Positions 25,524 through 35,608 are shown, numbered from the stretch's first letter. The stretch: DNA of 64,000 nucleotides from DT-110 sp030148525 (GCA_965227445.1 OZ245751.1:5084001-5148000); one strand, 5' to 3'. Notes: generated by a model not told the origin, from the sequence alone. Numbers and translations: made by a program.

Positions 25524-27099
25524 TTCCCCGGAACGCCGGCCCACGTAAAATTGCGCCATTCCGGAGATCGTGGAATTCGCCGTTTTCCAGTACCACTTGC
25601 CCACCCTGGATTACAAAGAGGATTCCTTCGGGATACTGATGTGGATCGGTAAATTCCGCCCGGTCAATAATGGTCTCAGGGTCGAAGATAGTCAGATCGG
25701 CCATATACCCTTTGCGGATGGCTCCCCGGTCGGTGAGTCCCAGTCGTGCTGCCGGCAGGGTGGTCATTTTGTGCAGGGCTTCTTCAAGCGATAATAAGCC
25801 CTTTTCGCGAACGTAATACCCTAAAACTCTCGGAAACGTACCGTATACCCGCGGGTGTGGGTGCCCCTTCCCGATCGGGTTGATGCGTCCGTCGGAAGCG
25901 ACCATAGTCATCGGATGTTGTAAAATGCGCTCTACATCCTCCTCCTTCATAGCGTGAAAAATGCAGGATGCTCCCCGATGCAACTGGGCCTGAATAATGA
26001 GTTCTGCGCCATTTTCCAGCGTTGGCTCCAGTCCTTCCGCTACCGCCCAGTCGTGCAAGGTCTTTCCTTCGAATTCTGGCTTCCAGTTGAACACCGAAAA
26101 CTGTACTCTGCGCAGGTCATTACCTCCCCGGTCGTTTTTAAGATTAAAAATGATGGCTTGCTTAATGCTATCGCGCAAAACCGGATCTTCGCATCTTTTG
26201 GCGAAAGCCTCATAACGACCGCCCGCCATCGACCAGGCCGGTATCAGGATACTCAGGCTGGTATAGGAAGCGGTGTAGGGATACTGATCGATCATTACAT
26301 CCAAGCCGGCTTCCCGCGCGGAATCGACCATAGTCAGGGTCTTTTTCGAGCTACCCCACATAGGGTAACCTACGACCTTATGGTGCGTCAGCACAACGGG
26401 GATATCAGCCCGATCAGCTATGGTTATCGCCTCGGCTACGCCCTCAATCAGGCCTAACCCCTCCTCCCGTAAATGAGAAGTATAAATACCTCCGAGCTGA
26501 CCAGCTTCTTTGGAGAGCGCAATGACTTCCGGTAGTTCAGAGTAGGTGCCGGGCAAGTATTTTAATCCGGTAGAAATGCCAAAGGCTCCATCCTCCATTC
26601 CCTCGCGGATACCGGCCTTCATGGCCTCCAACTCTTCCTCGGTGGGCTTGCGGTTATCGAGCCCCATCACCTGGCTGCGGACGGTATTATGCCCGACGAG
26701 GTAGGCCACATTGAGCCCTACTCCCAGGTTTTGGAGACTGTCGAGGTAGTCGTCGAGCGGAACGGGAGAGCCTCCGTCCGGGCCACCCAGAGCGGTCGTT
26801 ACTCCCATGCGGAGGTGGCTCTCTGCACTGGGGTACAGCGTGATGGGGCCAAGGTGGGTGTGCAGATCAATAAAGCCCGGACTCACAGCTAGCCCCGTGG
26901 CATCTATTTCACGAGAGGCTTCGCCTCGTAGGTTGGTGCCTACCCGGGCAATACGTCCATCTCGCACCGCCACATCCATGACCACGCCCGCCTCGGCATC
27001 ACCCGCATAGACGGTACCATTTCGAAGAATCAAATCGTAAGACTCGGGTTGACAACCGGCCAACAGAACCAGGTAACCCAGGAAGAATAGTTTGCGCAT
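25501..27099 (-). CDS. N-acyl-D-amino-acid deacylase-like amidohydrolase, lipoprotein
   Basis: 532 residues. MRKLFFLGYLVLLAGCQPES is a lipoprotein signal with lipobox LAGC. The amidohydrolase superfamily is shown by VSPGFIDLHTHLG (HxH metal ligands), GGIYTSHLREEG, VVLTHHKVVG and MVASDGRINP; the order and the GAFGISTGLKYLPGTYSE block match D-aminoacylase/N-acyl-D-amino-acid deacylases. It would cleave N-acyl-D-amino acids or related amides at the cell envelope. The lipid anchor is notable, as most characterised members are cytoplasmic. An exact 14-mer at 26196 is read as EAFAKR. Ends by overlapping the 25005 gene. Confidence 0.88.
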   Translation of the reverse strand: MRKLFFLGYLVLLAGCQPESYDLILRNGTVYAGDAEAGVVMDVAVRDGRIARVGTNLRGEASREIDATGLAVSPGFIDLHTHLGPITLYPSAESHLRMGVTTALGGPDGGSPVPLDDYLDSLQNLGVGLNVAYLVGHNTVRSQVMGLDNRKPTEEELEAMKAGIREGMEDGAFGISTGLKYLPGTYSELPEVIALSKEAGQLGGIYTSHLREEGLGLIEGVAEAITIADRADIPVVLTHHKVVGYPMWGSSKKTLTMVDSAREAGLDVMIDQYPYTASYTSLSILIPAWSMAGGRYEAFAKRCEDPVLRDSIKQAIIFNLKNDRGGNDLRRVQFSVFNWKPEFEGKTLHDWAVAEGLEPTLENGAELIIQAQLHRGASCIFHAMKEEDVERILQHPMTMVASDGRINPIGKGHPHPRVYGTFPRVLGYYVREKGLLSLEEALHKMTTLPAARLGLTDRGAIRKGYMADLTIFDPETIIDRAEFTDPHQYPEGILFVIQGGQVVLENGEFHDLRNGAILRGPAFRGTTSDAGE

Positions 27100-27139
27100 C
27101 GTTTTTGCTTTGGCAAAAAGATACTACAAAAGAAAGAAA

Positions 27140-28171
27140 TCAGGCCGAGGCCTTTTCAGTTCGGCGTTGCTCCCACTTCCAGGCGGACGACATGATATCG
27201 TCGATGGAAAAATGAGGCTGCCACCCGAGGCGTTCCGCTGCTTTCTTATAGTTGGCGTAGATGGCTTCTACATCACCGGCCCGACGGGGCCCGATGGCGT
27301 AATTCAGCTTTTGGCCGGTGGTCTTTTCAAATGCCTGGATGGCTTCGAGTACGGTCACTCCTTCCCCGATCCCGAGGTTAAATACCTCACAAGATTCCTG
27401 GTTACGACCTTCGAGTAAGTACTGTAAAGCCAGGGTATGTGCTGCCGCCAGATCCATGACGTGAATATAATCCCGAATGCAGCTACCATCGCGGGTATCG
27501 TAATCATTGCCGAACACGGTCATTTCTTTGCGCTTACCAATGGCCGTTTCCGTAATTACCGGAACCAGGTTAGAAGCCTTGTTTGCAGGATCCTCCCCGT
27601 TCAGGCCACTGGGGTGAGCTCCCGCCGGATTGAAGTAGCGGAGTAATACCGTAGTGATCCCGGGAATATTTTTGGTCACATCCTGCAAAATATCTTCCCC
27701 CATTTGCTTGGTCCGACCGTAGGGAGATTCGGCCTCCTGGCGCCGGGTCGCTTCCGTGACCGGAAGTTCGGTGGCATTGCCGTACACCGAGCAGGAAGAA
27801 GAGAAGATCAGGTTTTCGGTGCCAAACTCACGCATACAGTCCAGCACATTCAGAAGCCCCACCAGGTTGTTGCGGAAATATTTGAGCGGTTTTTCCACCG
27901 ACTCTCCCACGTGTTTTGAAGCAGCAAAATGGATTATTCCGGCAAAGGGTCCTTCCTTGCGGAAAACGTCTTTGGTGGCTTCCAGATCCTTAAGGTCAAC
28001 GGGATAATTCGTTATGCGTTTTCCGGTAATAGCTTCAATATTATCAGCTACCGAATCTTTGGCATTGGACAAATCATCAATGCTAACCAGATCAAAGCCA
28101 TTGTCCAATAAATGTATAATGGTGTGGCTACCGATATAACCGAAACCACCTGTAACCAGGATCTTCTTCAT
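27140..28171 (-). CDS. galE: UDP-glucose 4-epimerase
   Basis: 343 residues of an extended short-chain dehydrogenase. NAD-binding TGGFGYIGSH at residues 7-16, catalytic Y151 and K155 in SPYGRTKQMG, and the GalE blocks LLNVLDCMREFG, LRYFNPAGAHPSG and DGSCIRDYIHVMDLA. It interconverts UDP-glucose and UDP-galactose for glycan synthesis and galactose use. Monocistronic as far as visible; divergent from cysQ with only 45 bases between starts, so the two promoters must overlap or be adjacent. Confidence 0.95.
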   Translation of the reverse strand: MKKILVTGGFGYIGSHTIIHLLDNGFDLVSIDDLSNAKDSVADNIEAITGKRITNYPVDLKDLEATKDVFRKEGPFAGIIHFAASKHVGESVEKPLKYFRNNLVGLLNVLDCMREFGTENLIFSSSCSVYGNATELPVTEATRRQEAESPYGRTKQMGEDILQDVTKNIPGITTVLLRYFNPAGAHPSGLNGEDPANKASNLVPVITETAIGKRKEMTVFGNDYDTRDGSCIRDYIHVMDLAAAHTLALQYLLEGRNQESCEVFNLGIGEGVTVLEAIQAFEKTTGQKLNYAIGPRRAGDVEAIYANYKKAAERLGWQPHFSIDDIMSSAWKWEQRRTEKASA

Positions 28172-28186
28172 ATGCTAGGGGATTTT

Positions 28187-28194
28187 TACCTTTG
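28187..28194 (+). promoter_or_regulatory. Possible -7 element before cysQ
   Basis: TACCTTTG matches the Bacteroidota -7 consensus TAnnTTTG and lies 23 bases upstream of the cysQ start. The expected -33 TTTG is not clear, so the call is tentative. Confidence 0.35.
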
Positions 28195-28216
28195 AGGTCT
28201 CAAAATATTAATTTAC

Positions 28217-28996
28217 ATGGATAAACGTAAAATTGTAGCTTCGGTTACTGAAATTGCCCGTCGTGCCGGAGCCGCTATTCTCGACATCTACGACAACCCC
28301 GATGAATTTGGCGTGGAGACCAAAGCGGACGATTCTCCGCTCACCCGTGCCGACCGCAAGGCTAACCAGATCATTTGTGATGCCTTGGAACAACTGGACC
28401 CCAAATTCCCGATCATCAGTGAAGAGAATAAAGCCATTCCCTACGAAGAACGCCGTCACTTCGACCGCGCCTGGTTGGTGGACCCACTCGATGGTACCAA
28501 GGAGTTCATCAAGCGCAATGGAGAGTTCACGGTCAATATTGCCCTCATCTGCCAGCAAGGCCTGGAAATGGGTGTGGTTTACGCTCCTGTACTGGACGAA
28601 ATGTACTACGCCATAAAAGGCGAAGGTGCCTGGATGGAGAAAGGAGGAAAGAAAGAGCGACTGGAAGCCCCTGCCTTTTCTATGGCGGATCCAGGGCTGA
28701 AGGTGGTTTGCAGCCGTTCCCATCTAAACGATGCAACCCAGGCTTTTGTGGATCAGTTACAGGAGCCCGATCTGGTTCCAAAGGGGTCTTCCCTGAAGTT
28801 TTTATTGTTAGCCCAGGGAAAAGCTCACCTGTATCCTCGCCTGGCCCCGACCATGGAGTGGGATACCGGTGCTGCCCAAATGATTCTGGAAGAGGCAGGC
28901 GGTAAAGTGATCCAACACGGCACCGAAAATCCGCTGCAATACAATAAGGAGGACTTATTAAATCCTCAATTCATTGCGTATGCCAACCAAAAATAA
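28217..28996 (+). CDS. cysQ: 3'(2'),5'-bisphosphate nucleotidase
   Basis: 259 residues of the inositol-monophosphatase-like superfamily. Metal-site motifs: E70 in PIISEENKA, D89 and D92 in WLVDPLDGTKEF, and WDTGAAQMIL near the C-terminus; TKADDSPLTRADRKAN is the usual CysQ N-terminal block. It hydrolyses PAP, a by-product of sulfate assimilation and sulfation, to AMP. This connects functionally with cysDN at the left edge, though they are 26 kb apart. A stem-loop terminator follows at 29041. Confidence 0.93.
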   Translation: MDKRKIVASVTEIARRAGAAILDIYDNPDEFGVETKADDSPLTRADRKANQIICDALEQLDPKFPIISEENKAIPYEERRHFDRAWLVDPLDGTKEFIKRNGEFTVNIALICQQGLEMGVVYAPVLDEMYYAIKGEGAWMEKGGKKERLEAPAFSMADPGLKVVCSRSHLNDATQAFVDQLQEPDLVPKGSSLKFLLLAQGKAHLYPRLAPTMEWDTGAAQMILEEAGGKVIQHGTENPLQYNKEDLLNPQFIAYANQK

Positions 28997-29040
28997 GCGG
29001 AACTAAGGAATACATTAAAAACAGATATCGTAAATTTTAA

Positions 29041-29070
29041 CAATTGGAGGGGTATTTTTCCCTCCAATTG
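29041..29070. terminator. Stem-loop terminator after cysQ
   Basis: Perfect 11-bp arms CAATTGGAGGG (29041-29051) and CCCTCCAATTG (29060-29070) around an eight-base loop, preceded by AATTTTAA and followed by TGCTACTTTT. Confidence 0.75.
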
Positions 29071-29192
29071 TGCTACTTTTAGAGCATCCTTCTCTCGTTA
29101 AGAACAAACTCGCCCGGTACACAACCTATTCCCGTTATATTCCGTAAAACACGGTAGTAGTATTGCTATCCCTTGAACGTAGTATTGATCCC

Positions 29193-32100
29193 ATGAAGAA
29201 ACCGAACATAATCATGAGAAAGGAGACCCTTTTGTGGCTTGCTTTCAGTATAGTCACAACCTGGAGCTTTGGCCAAACCGGCAGTGCTCCGGCATTCGAC
29301 CCTATCTTTTCCATTTCCTCCGAAAGTGAAGGCAACGTTTTCCTTGATCAACCGCAAGACGCCGCGGTGGATAAGGATGGAAATGTGTATCTGGTCGATC
29401 AGGACCAGAACCGAATCATCAAAATTGACCGCAACGGTAACTACCTGTTGCAATGGGGAGTTCCGGGCACCGGTAATGGTGCTTTTGATAGCCCTCGATC
29501 CATAGCGGTCGGTTCCGATAACCATATTTATGTACTGGATGCCGGAAATTTCCGCATCCAGAAATTCGATACCGAAGGAACATTCATCCTGGCCTTTGGC
29601 TCCATGGGAACAAGTAACGGTCAGTTTCTCGAACCGCTAGCCATTGCCGCCGATCCCAATGGGTCTGTCTACGTGTCGGAAGGTAACCTCGGAGCGCGCA
29701 TTCAACGTTTTGATCTCAAGGGCGGGTTCATCAGTAAATTTGGTACGTCGACGACCATTGGTGGTAACCTGACTTCCCCTACGGGCATGGCCATTGCTGA
29801 CAATGGGAATCTTCTGGTCGCCGATGGACCGCAGGCATCGATTCTCGAATTCAATACCAATGGCGAATTGGTCCGAATGATATCCTCCTACCAGCAAGAG
29901 GGCTTGCCGACTAATCCCTTCGTCAATCCGGTGGATGTAGTAGTCGATAACAACGGCCGGATATTCATCCTGGATATTTTTGATGGCGCTCACCGTCTGA
30001 TCTCCCTCAGTAAAGACTTGATCTTTAATGCCATTTATTTTGTGAATGGCGGCGGCGCCTTCAGTTTTGGGCAACCGACCGGTTTGGGGGTCGATACCCT
30101 CGGCGGGAACCGCATATACCTCACGGATGCCGGTCGCGGTAAACTGATCCGTTTCACCTCCGGCCTCAGTGCTATCACCGAGATCGGAACTGACGAGCTC
30201 GATGGCCTGGGGCAATTGGGATGCCCCGCCGGAGTAGCCCTGTCGAGCGGACTCATTTATATTTCGGACCCCGCCAACGAAGAGATCAAAACGTACCGTA
30301 CCACTGATTTTGGTTTCACCGGCATATCCTTGCGCGGGGCCACGAACGGGCCGGGGCAACTTATTGATCCAGGGCCACTTGGAGTGAGCAGTATGGGTGA
30401 AGTCTTTGTGATCGACGGCCGTACAAGTGTGAAAAAATTCCGACCCGACGGGACCTTTGCCGATTCTACGACCGCCAGTATTAACCAGGTATTCAACGGT
30501 ATTCACGTCGACCCCAATGGCACTCATCTCGTTACCCGTGTCACCCAGGTAGAAAACGAGTTGACTGGCTTCCGCGAATTCGAATCCGATTTCAGCCTGG
30601 CTCGTGCCAGCTCTACGTTCGACTTCCTGGCCCCCTACGGTATTACCCGTGACCGCAATGGTTTTGTGTACGTAACGGATACTACCTCCAATTCCGTTAA
30701 AGTGTATAACCCGGCCAATAATTATCAATTCCGGCTATCCTTCGATCAACCCGGTATGGCGCCCATGTCTTTTGGCAAGCCCCTCAGCCTCGCCATTGAC
30801 CATCGCGGCAACATTCTCGTTGCCGATACCGACAATCACCGCATCCTGAAATTTAACAGTCAGGGGGAATTTATTGCCGCCTACGGAACCTACGGTTCTT
30901 TACCCGGTGAATTTTTTCACCCCATCGATATCAAGGTTGACGGCACCGGCCGCGTTTTCGTTGCCGATAAAGGTAACCGCCGCGTTCAGGTGCTGCGTAC
31001 CTGCCAGATCATTGATATCGAAGAACGCACCATTTGTGCCGGAGAATCGACTGTTTTTGAGGGATCGACCTATGACCAAACCGGCCAATATGATCGCGTA
31101 TTCGTATCCGAGAATGGTTGCGACTCCATCCGTCGGTTAGACCTTACTGTACTGGAGCCTATTCGCACCGAAATGAGCACTACCATCTGTGCCGGTGAGT
31201 CGATCAGTTTTTTCGGAACGACCCTTGATGCCACCGGTTTGTATCAAAATACGTTGACTGCTGAGAACGGATGTGACTCCATTATCACCATGGATCTGAC
31301 AGTGGCCGACACCTTTCGGGTAGAAACAACCCAGACCATCTGCAAGGGCGACACCTACTTTTTTGGTAATATCCCCATCGATATGGCTGGCAATTACCAG
31401 CAGACGTTTACCAGTACCCTGGGGTGTGACTCCACGGTATTACTGACTCTTATGCTCGCCGACACCGTGGAAACGGACCTGACCGATACCATCTGTCTGG
31501 GCGACACCTTACAGGTGGGTGACCGGATTTTCACGCAATCGACTACCGACCGCGTCATTTTTCCGGCTACCGAGGAACGATGCGACTCCGTCGTTCATGT
31601 GCAACTCACCGTGCTCGATACCTTCCGCACATCCCGCACGGACACCATCTGCCTGGGTGACACCCTGGTGGTCGGCGATAACGAGCTTTTTACAAGCGGA
31701 ATGCACGAAGTCGTATTCCCGCCCACGGATACGCGCTGCGACTCGACAGTAGAGGTTCATCTTACCGTACTCGACACCTTTCGAACCGTCCGGTTCGACA
31801 CCATTTGCCTCGGGGAAACCCTGGAAATAGGTAATTTTGACCTCTCGAGGTCCGACACCTACGAACTCGTTTTCCCGCCCACGGATACGCGCTGCGACTC
31901 GACGGTAGAAGTACACCTGACGGTACTCGATACCTTCCGAACCGTGCGCACCGATACCATCTGCCAAGGGGAATCACTGGTGGTGAACGGACAAGTTTTT
32001 AGCGCAAGCGGAGAATACTCCGTCACCTTCCCTCCGACGGATTTGCGCTGTGATTCGACCGTCGATATTTCACTGACGGTACTCGATACCTTCCGCACCG

Positions 32101-34274
32101 TGCGCACCGACACCATCTGCCAAGGGGACCAATTGGTCATCAACGGGCAAGCCCTGACGAGCACCGGTGTGCACGTAGTGGTTTTTCCGCCTACGGATAA
32201 TCGATGTGATTCTACGGTCGTAGTAGATCTGACGGTCTTGCCGACCTTCCGAACAGAGCGTTTCGATACCATTTGCGCCAATGAAGAGGTGACTATTGGT
32301 AATGAAACGTTTAACCAAACCGGGATGTACCAGGTCGTATTCCCACCGGAGGATAACCGTTGTGACTCGACGGTGGTACTCAATCTGACCGTGCGTTCCT
32401 CCTATGAAATCAGGGAGGAAGTAACTATTTGCGAGGGTGAGACCTTCACCATAGGCAATCAGTCGTTGAGCACCTCTGGTCAAATTATCATTAGCGGTCA
32501 GACGGAGGCGGGATGTGATTCCAACATTATCTACGACGTTCGGGTATTACCGAAATACGATTTACAATTGGACACTGCTCTTTGTGTTGGTGAGCAACTA
32601 AAGGTAGGCAATACTACCTTCTCATCACCTGGTACCTTTACCTATACCTTCCCGGCCACAGAAGCGCGTTGTGACTCTACCCTTGAAATTACGCTGACCT
32701 ACAAAGACACCTTCAATGTGCGGACCGAACAAACCATATGTACCGGAGAGGTCTACGTTTTGGGCGATCGTCGATTGACCGAACCCGGCGTCTACACCTA
32801 TACCTTCCCGGAGAACGATCAGCGCTGTGACTCTACCGTTACCGTTGATCTGAACGTACTACAAACGGCCTTTGATACTCTCGACCTGCAGCTTTGTCCG
32901 GGAGATGTATTATTCTTCGGGAGCACCCGCGTCGACGGTCCCGGCCATTACGATGCCCGGCTTACGGCTCGCAATGGCTGTGATTCACTGGTACACATAC
33001 GCGTATCCCCCCGGGCACCCAAGCGCACCAGCGTGGAGGCGCGCGTTTGTGAAAACGATGGTTATTTCTTTGGTGGTGACATACTGCGTCAGTCGGGTAT
33101 TTACCAGGACACCCTGCAATCCAGTAATGGCTGCGACTCTATTATCACCCTTGATCTGCGGGTTGATGCGACCCTGATCAGCCGAACGGTGGATACTATT
33201 TGTGCCGGCGAAACCTATACTTTCTCGGGCGACCGAATTCGAGAATCCGGATTATACCGGGATTCCTTCCTGGCACAGACCGGTTGTTATTTCTATCTGG
33301 AGTTAGAGCTAACGGTGCTGCCGAATTATTCGGATACGACCTACGCCGAAATTTGCGCAGGCCAATCGTTTACCTTCGAAAATGAGGTGTATACCCAAAC
33401 CGGACTATACCAACACCGCTTCCAGGCCGAAGGCAGTTGTGACAGCATACGATACCTAAACCTGACCGTTACCGAGCCATCCAATCAAATCAGTGAAGCA
33501 ACGATCTGCCAGGGTGATACTTTCTATTTCCAGGAGCGCATGCTGACCAGTCCGGGGGTCTATCGGGATACCATGAAGACGGAGGCCGGTTGTGATTCAA
33601 TACTATCGCTTTTCCTGGATGTTCAGGAACCGACCTTTGATACCGTTGACGTGAATTTATGTGGTGAGCAATCCTATGAATTCGCCGGTCAATTTATCGA
33701 CAGCAGTGGCTTATATACGGATACGCTTACCAACCGGAACGGCTGTGACAGCGTGGTCACCGTGCGTGTTTCCTTTCAGGATGCACCAGAAGACCTCGTG
33801 ACGGTAGGCGGTATTCTGATGACCGCAAACATTGAAAATGCCCGCTACCAATGGGTTAACTGCCGGGATACTATGCCCATACCCAATGCCACGAGTCAGT
33901 TCTTCATCCCCGAGGTGAATGGCATGTATGCCGTGATCGTTCGAACCGATGAATGTATTTATTTTTCGGAATGCTTCCAGATGAACGTCGGGATGTCGAC
34001 CAGCACCTCCGAGCCTGACATCAGTGACCAGATCAATCTGTACCCCAACCCGGCCACTGAAGTGTTGAGGCTCGACTGGATGGGCCGGCCCGGTCAGTGG
34101 TTCGACTGGCAGATTACCAGTGCGGCCGGTCAGCGCATCGACCAGGGCAGGGACCGCATCGATACCCAACACCGCTTTGATATCCGGCGCTTACCCACCG
34201 GATTATACTGGCTGACCATGCGCAATGAGGATGGACAGGTAGCGAGGTTACGGTTTGTGCGGGCAGAGCAGTAG
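29193..34274 (+). CDS. Giant secreted NHL-propeller protein with 18 two-cysteine repeats and T9SS sorting domain
   Basis: 1693 residues from the ATG at 29193, which begins a signal region ending WSFGQ; an ATG at 29214 is an alternative. Residues ~30-610 hold about eight NHL-type propeller repeats (AAVDKDGNVYLVDQDQNRI, SIAVGSDNHIYVLDAGNFRI, LAIDHRGNILVADTDNHRI). Then come 18 repeats of about 50 residues, each of the form TICxGE ... GxY ... (F)PxxxxRCDS or NGCDS ... LTV; the fifteenth keeps its second Cys but has lost the following Asp-Ser (GCYFYLE). The last ~85 residues are a T9SS type A sorting domain (INLYPNPATEVLRLDW ... GLYWLTMRN). It is expected at the cell surface or released, probably an adhesin-like or matrix protein (inference). 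Repeats 5-8 are close at the DNA level, indicating recent internal duplication. Confidence 0.9.
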   Translation: MKKPNIIMRKETLLWLAFSIVTTWSFGQTGSAPAFDPIFSISSESEGNVFLDQPQDAAVDKDGNVYLVDQDQNRIIKIDRNGNYLLQWGVPGTGNGAFDSPRSIAVGSDNHIYVLDAGNFRIQKFDTEGTFILAFGSMGTSNGQFLEPLAIAADPNGSVYVSEGNLGARIQRFDLKGGFISKFGTSTTIGGNLTSPTGMAIADNGNLLVADGPQASILEFNTNGELVRMISSYQQEGLPTNPFVNPVDVVVDNNGRIFILDIFDGAHRLISLSKDLIFNAIYFVNGGGAFSFGQPTGLGVDTLGGNRIYLTDAGRGKLIRFTSGLSAITEIGTDELDGLGQLGCPAGVALSSGLIYISDPANEEIKTYRTTDFGFTGISLRGATNGPGQLIDPGPLGVSSMGEVFVIDGRTSVKKFRPDGTFADSTTASINQVFNGIHVDPNGTHLVTRVTQVENELTGFREFESDFSLARASSTFDFLAPYGITRDRNGFVYVTDTTSNSVKVYNPANNYQFRLSFDQPGMAPMSFGKPLSLAIDHRGNILVADTDNHRILKFNSQGEFIAAYGTYGSLPGEFFHPIDIKVDGTGRVFVADKGNRRVQVLRTCQIIDIEERTICAGESTVFEGSTYDQTGQYDRVFVSENGCDSIRRLDLTVLEPIRTEMSTTICAGESISFFGTTLDATGLYQNTLTAENGCDSIITMDLTVADTFRVETTQTICKGDTYFFGNIPIDMAGNYQQTFTSTLGCDSTVLLTLMLADTVETDLTDTICLGDTLQVGDRIFTQSTTDRVIFPATEERCDSVVHVQLTVLDTFRTSRTDTICLGDTLVVGDNELFTSGMHEVVFPPTDTRCDSTVEVHLTVLDTFRTVRFDTICLGETLEIGNFDLSRSDTYELVFPPTDTRCDSTVEVHLTVLDTFRTVRTDTICQGESLVVNGQVFSASGEYSVTFPPTDLRCDSTVDISLTVLDTFRTVRTDTICQGDQLVINGQALTSTGVHVVVFPPTDNRCDSTVVVDLTVLPTFRTERFDTICANEEVTIGNETFNQTGMYQVVFPPEDNRCDSTVVLNLTVRSSYEIREEVTICEGETFTIGNQSLSTSGQIIISGQTEAGCDSNIIYDVRVLPKYDLQLDTALCVGEQLKVGNTTFSSPGTFTYTFPATEARCDSTLEITLTYKDTFNVRTEQTICTGEVYVLGDRRLTEPGVYTYTFPENDQRCDSTVTVDLNVLQTAFDTLDLQLCPGDVLFFGSTRVDGPGHYDARLTARNGCDSLVHIRVSPRAPKRTSVEARVCENDGYFFGGDILRQSGIYQDTLQSSNGCDSIITLDLRVDATLISRTVDTICAGETYTFSGDRIRESGLYRDSFLAQTGCYFYLELELTVLPNYSDTTYAEICAGQSFTFENEVYTQTGLYQHRFQAEGSCDSIRYLNLTVTEPSNQISEATICQGDTFYFQERMLTSPGVYRDTMKTEAGCDSILSLFLDVQEPTFDTVDVNLCGEQSYEFAGQFIDSSGLYTDTLTNRNGCDSVVTVRVSFQDAPEDLVTVGGILMTANIENARYQWVNCRDTMPIPNATSQFFIPEVNGMYAVIVRTDECIYFSECFQMNVGMSTSTSEPDISDQINLYPNPATEVLRLDWMGRPGQWFDWQITSAAGQRIDQGRDRIDTQHRFDIRRLPTGLYWLTMRNEDGQVARLRFVRAEQ

Positions 34275-34298
34275 AGACGCGATGCATCACGTCTCTAC
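34271..34298. terminator. Stem-loop overlapping the giant gene's stop codon
   Basis: Arms GTAGAGACG (34271-34279) and CGTCTCTAC (34290-34298) with loop CGATGCATCA. The TAG stop codon at 34272 is part of the 5' arm. There is no T-run; sequences of this form recur in several bacterial genomes as dispersed palindromes (general knowledge, not checked). Confidence 0.6.
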
Positions 34299-34318
34299 CG
34301 ACCTTGCATTAAACTACA

Positions 34319-35608
34319 TCAAATCTTAACGTTCCAGGTTTCGAAAACTTCGCGTTCGAGGCGCTCCCGGTGGTCCGGGTGTGCGAGTCCGACCAGTTGG
34401 CGGGCGCGGTCCCGAATGGAGCGACCGTAGAGGTCGGCAATACCGTATTCGGTAACAATGTAGCGGGCGTGGGCCCGAGTCGTTACTACCCCCGCTCCCA
34501 GGTTGAGGGTAGTTGCGATACGGCTCAATCCCCGGCCGGTTGTACTGGGCAGCGCAATGATGGGTTTCCCACCAATGGACAGAGCCGCTCCACGCATGAA
34601 ATCCATCTGGCCGCCTACCCCCGAGTAGATTCGGGTACCAATGGAGTCGGCACAAACCTGACCGGTAATATCCACCTCGATCGCACTATTGATAGCGACC
34701 ACTTTCGGGTTCTGACGAATGACGGAAGTATCGTTTACGTATTCGATATCCAGCATGCGAACCAGCGGATTATTGTCGACAAAGTCATACAGGTTGCGGG
34801 ATCCCATCAAAAACCCGGAGACGATGTGGTTGCGGTGTTTCACCTTATGTTCGTTGGTAATTACACCTTTATGCACTAATTCCAGCACACCATCTGAGAA
34901 CATCTCGGTGTGTATGCCTAATTCTTTATGGCTGGTCATGGCAGCCAGAGCAGCGTTCGGAATGGCCCCGATCCCCATTTGCAGGGTTGACCCATCCTCC
35001 ACCAATTCGGCTACGTATTGTCCTATTTTGGATTCTATCTCATTGGGCGGTGGTATCTGCAGGGTCGGCAGTGCGTAATCGACCTCCACGACTTTATCAA
35101 ATCGGCTGATATGGAGGTCGCCATCGCCGCGGGTAGTCGGCATATTGGGATTGATCTCCGCAATGAGTTTTTTGGCAGTTTGCGCAGCAGCTAAAGATGT
35201 ATCAACCGAAATACCGAGCGTGCAATACCCATTCTTATCGGGAGGAGAAACTTGCAGGATGGCTACATCTAATTCAATGATCTTCCGGCGAAACAAACGA
35301 GGTACATCACTTAGAAATACGGGGATGAAATCAGCCCGTCCTTCATTAACGGCCTTGCGCGTATTCCCTCCGACGAAGAGGTTTTTCACCCGGAAGACAT
35401 CGGCACATTCGGGGGATGCGTAGGGTGCTTCTCCTTCGGTGTGAAGTTGGTAGATATTGACATCGTGTAATTCGCCGGAGCGTTCTGCCAGTGCTTTTAC
35501 CAGCACTTGGGGTGAGGCTCCTGCGCTGTGAACAAACAGGTTATCCCCTGATTGGATAACGGAAACAGCCTCTTGCGGGGTTACGGGTGAGTAGTGTTGT
35601 GCAGCCAT
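34319..35608 (-). CDS. Acetyl-CoA hydrolase/CoA-transferase family protein
   Basis: 429 residues from the ATG at 35608 (MAAQHYSPVTPQEAVSVI). Family I CoA-transferase pattern as in 4-hydroxybutyrate or acetate CoA-transferases: FVHSAGASPQVLV, VAILQVSPPDKNGYCTLGISVD, LQMGIGAIPNAALAAM, GIHTEMFSDGVLELV with the candidate catalytic Glu, and the C-terminal VTTRAHARYIVTEYGIADLYGRSI. It moves CoA between short-chain acyl groups in the cytoplasm. In-frame sequence up to 35671 (MHVLKVFS...) is less likely coding. Single gene, divergent from the 35724 membrane protein. Confidence 0.92.
   Translation of the reverse strand: MAAQHYSPVTPQEAVSVIQSGDNLFVHSAGASPQVLVKALAERSGELHDVNIYQLHTEGEAPYASPECADVFRVKNLFVGGNTRKAVNEGRADFIPVFLSDVPRLFRRKIIELDVAILQVSPPDKNGYCTLGISVDTSLAAAQTAKKLIAEINPNMPTTRGDGDLHISRFDKVVEVDYALPTLQIPPPNEIESKIGQYVAELVEDGSTLQMGIGAIPNAALAAMTSHKELGIHTEMFSDGVLELVHKGVITNEHKVKHRNHIVSGFLMGSRNLYDFVDNNPLVRMLDIEYVNDTSVIRQNPKVVAINSAIEVDITGQVCADSIGTRIYSGVGGQMDFMRGAALSIGGKPIIALPSTTGRGLSRIATTLNLGAGVVTTRAHARYIVTEYGIADLYGRSIRDRARQLVGLAHPDHRERLEREVFETWNVKI

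Noticed and set aside
29637..30728. 363-residue minus-strand frame
   Set aside because: It is antisense to the NHL propeller region, where regular codon use opens the opposite frame; composition is unlike a protein.
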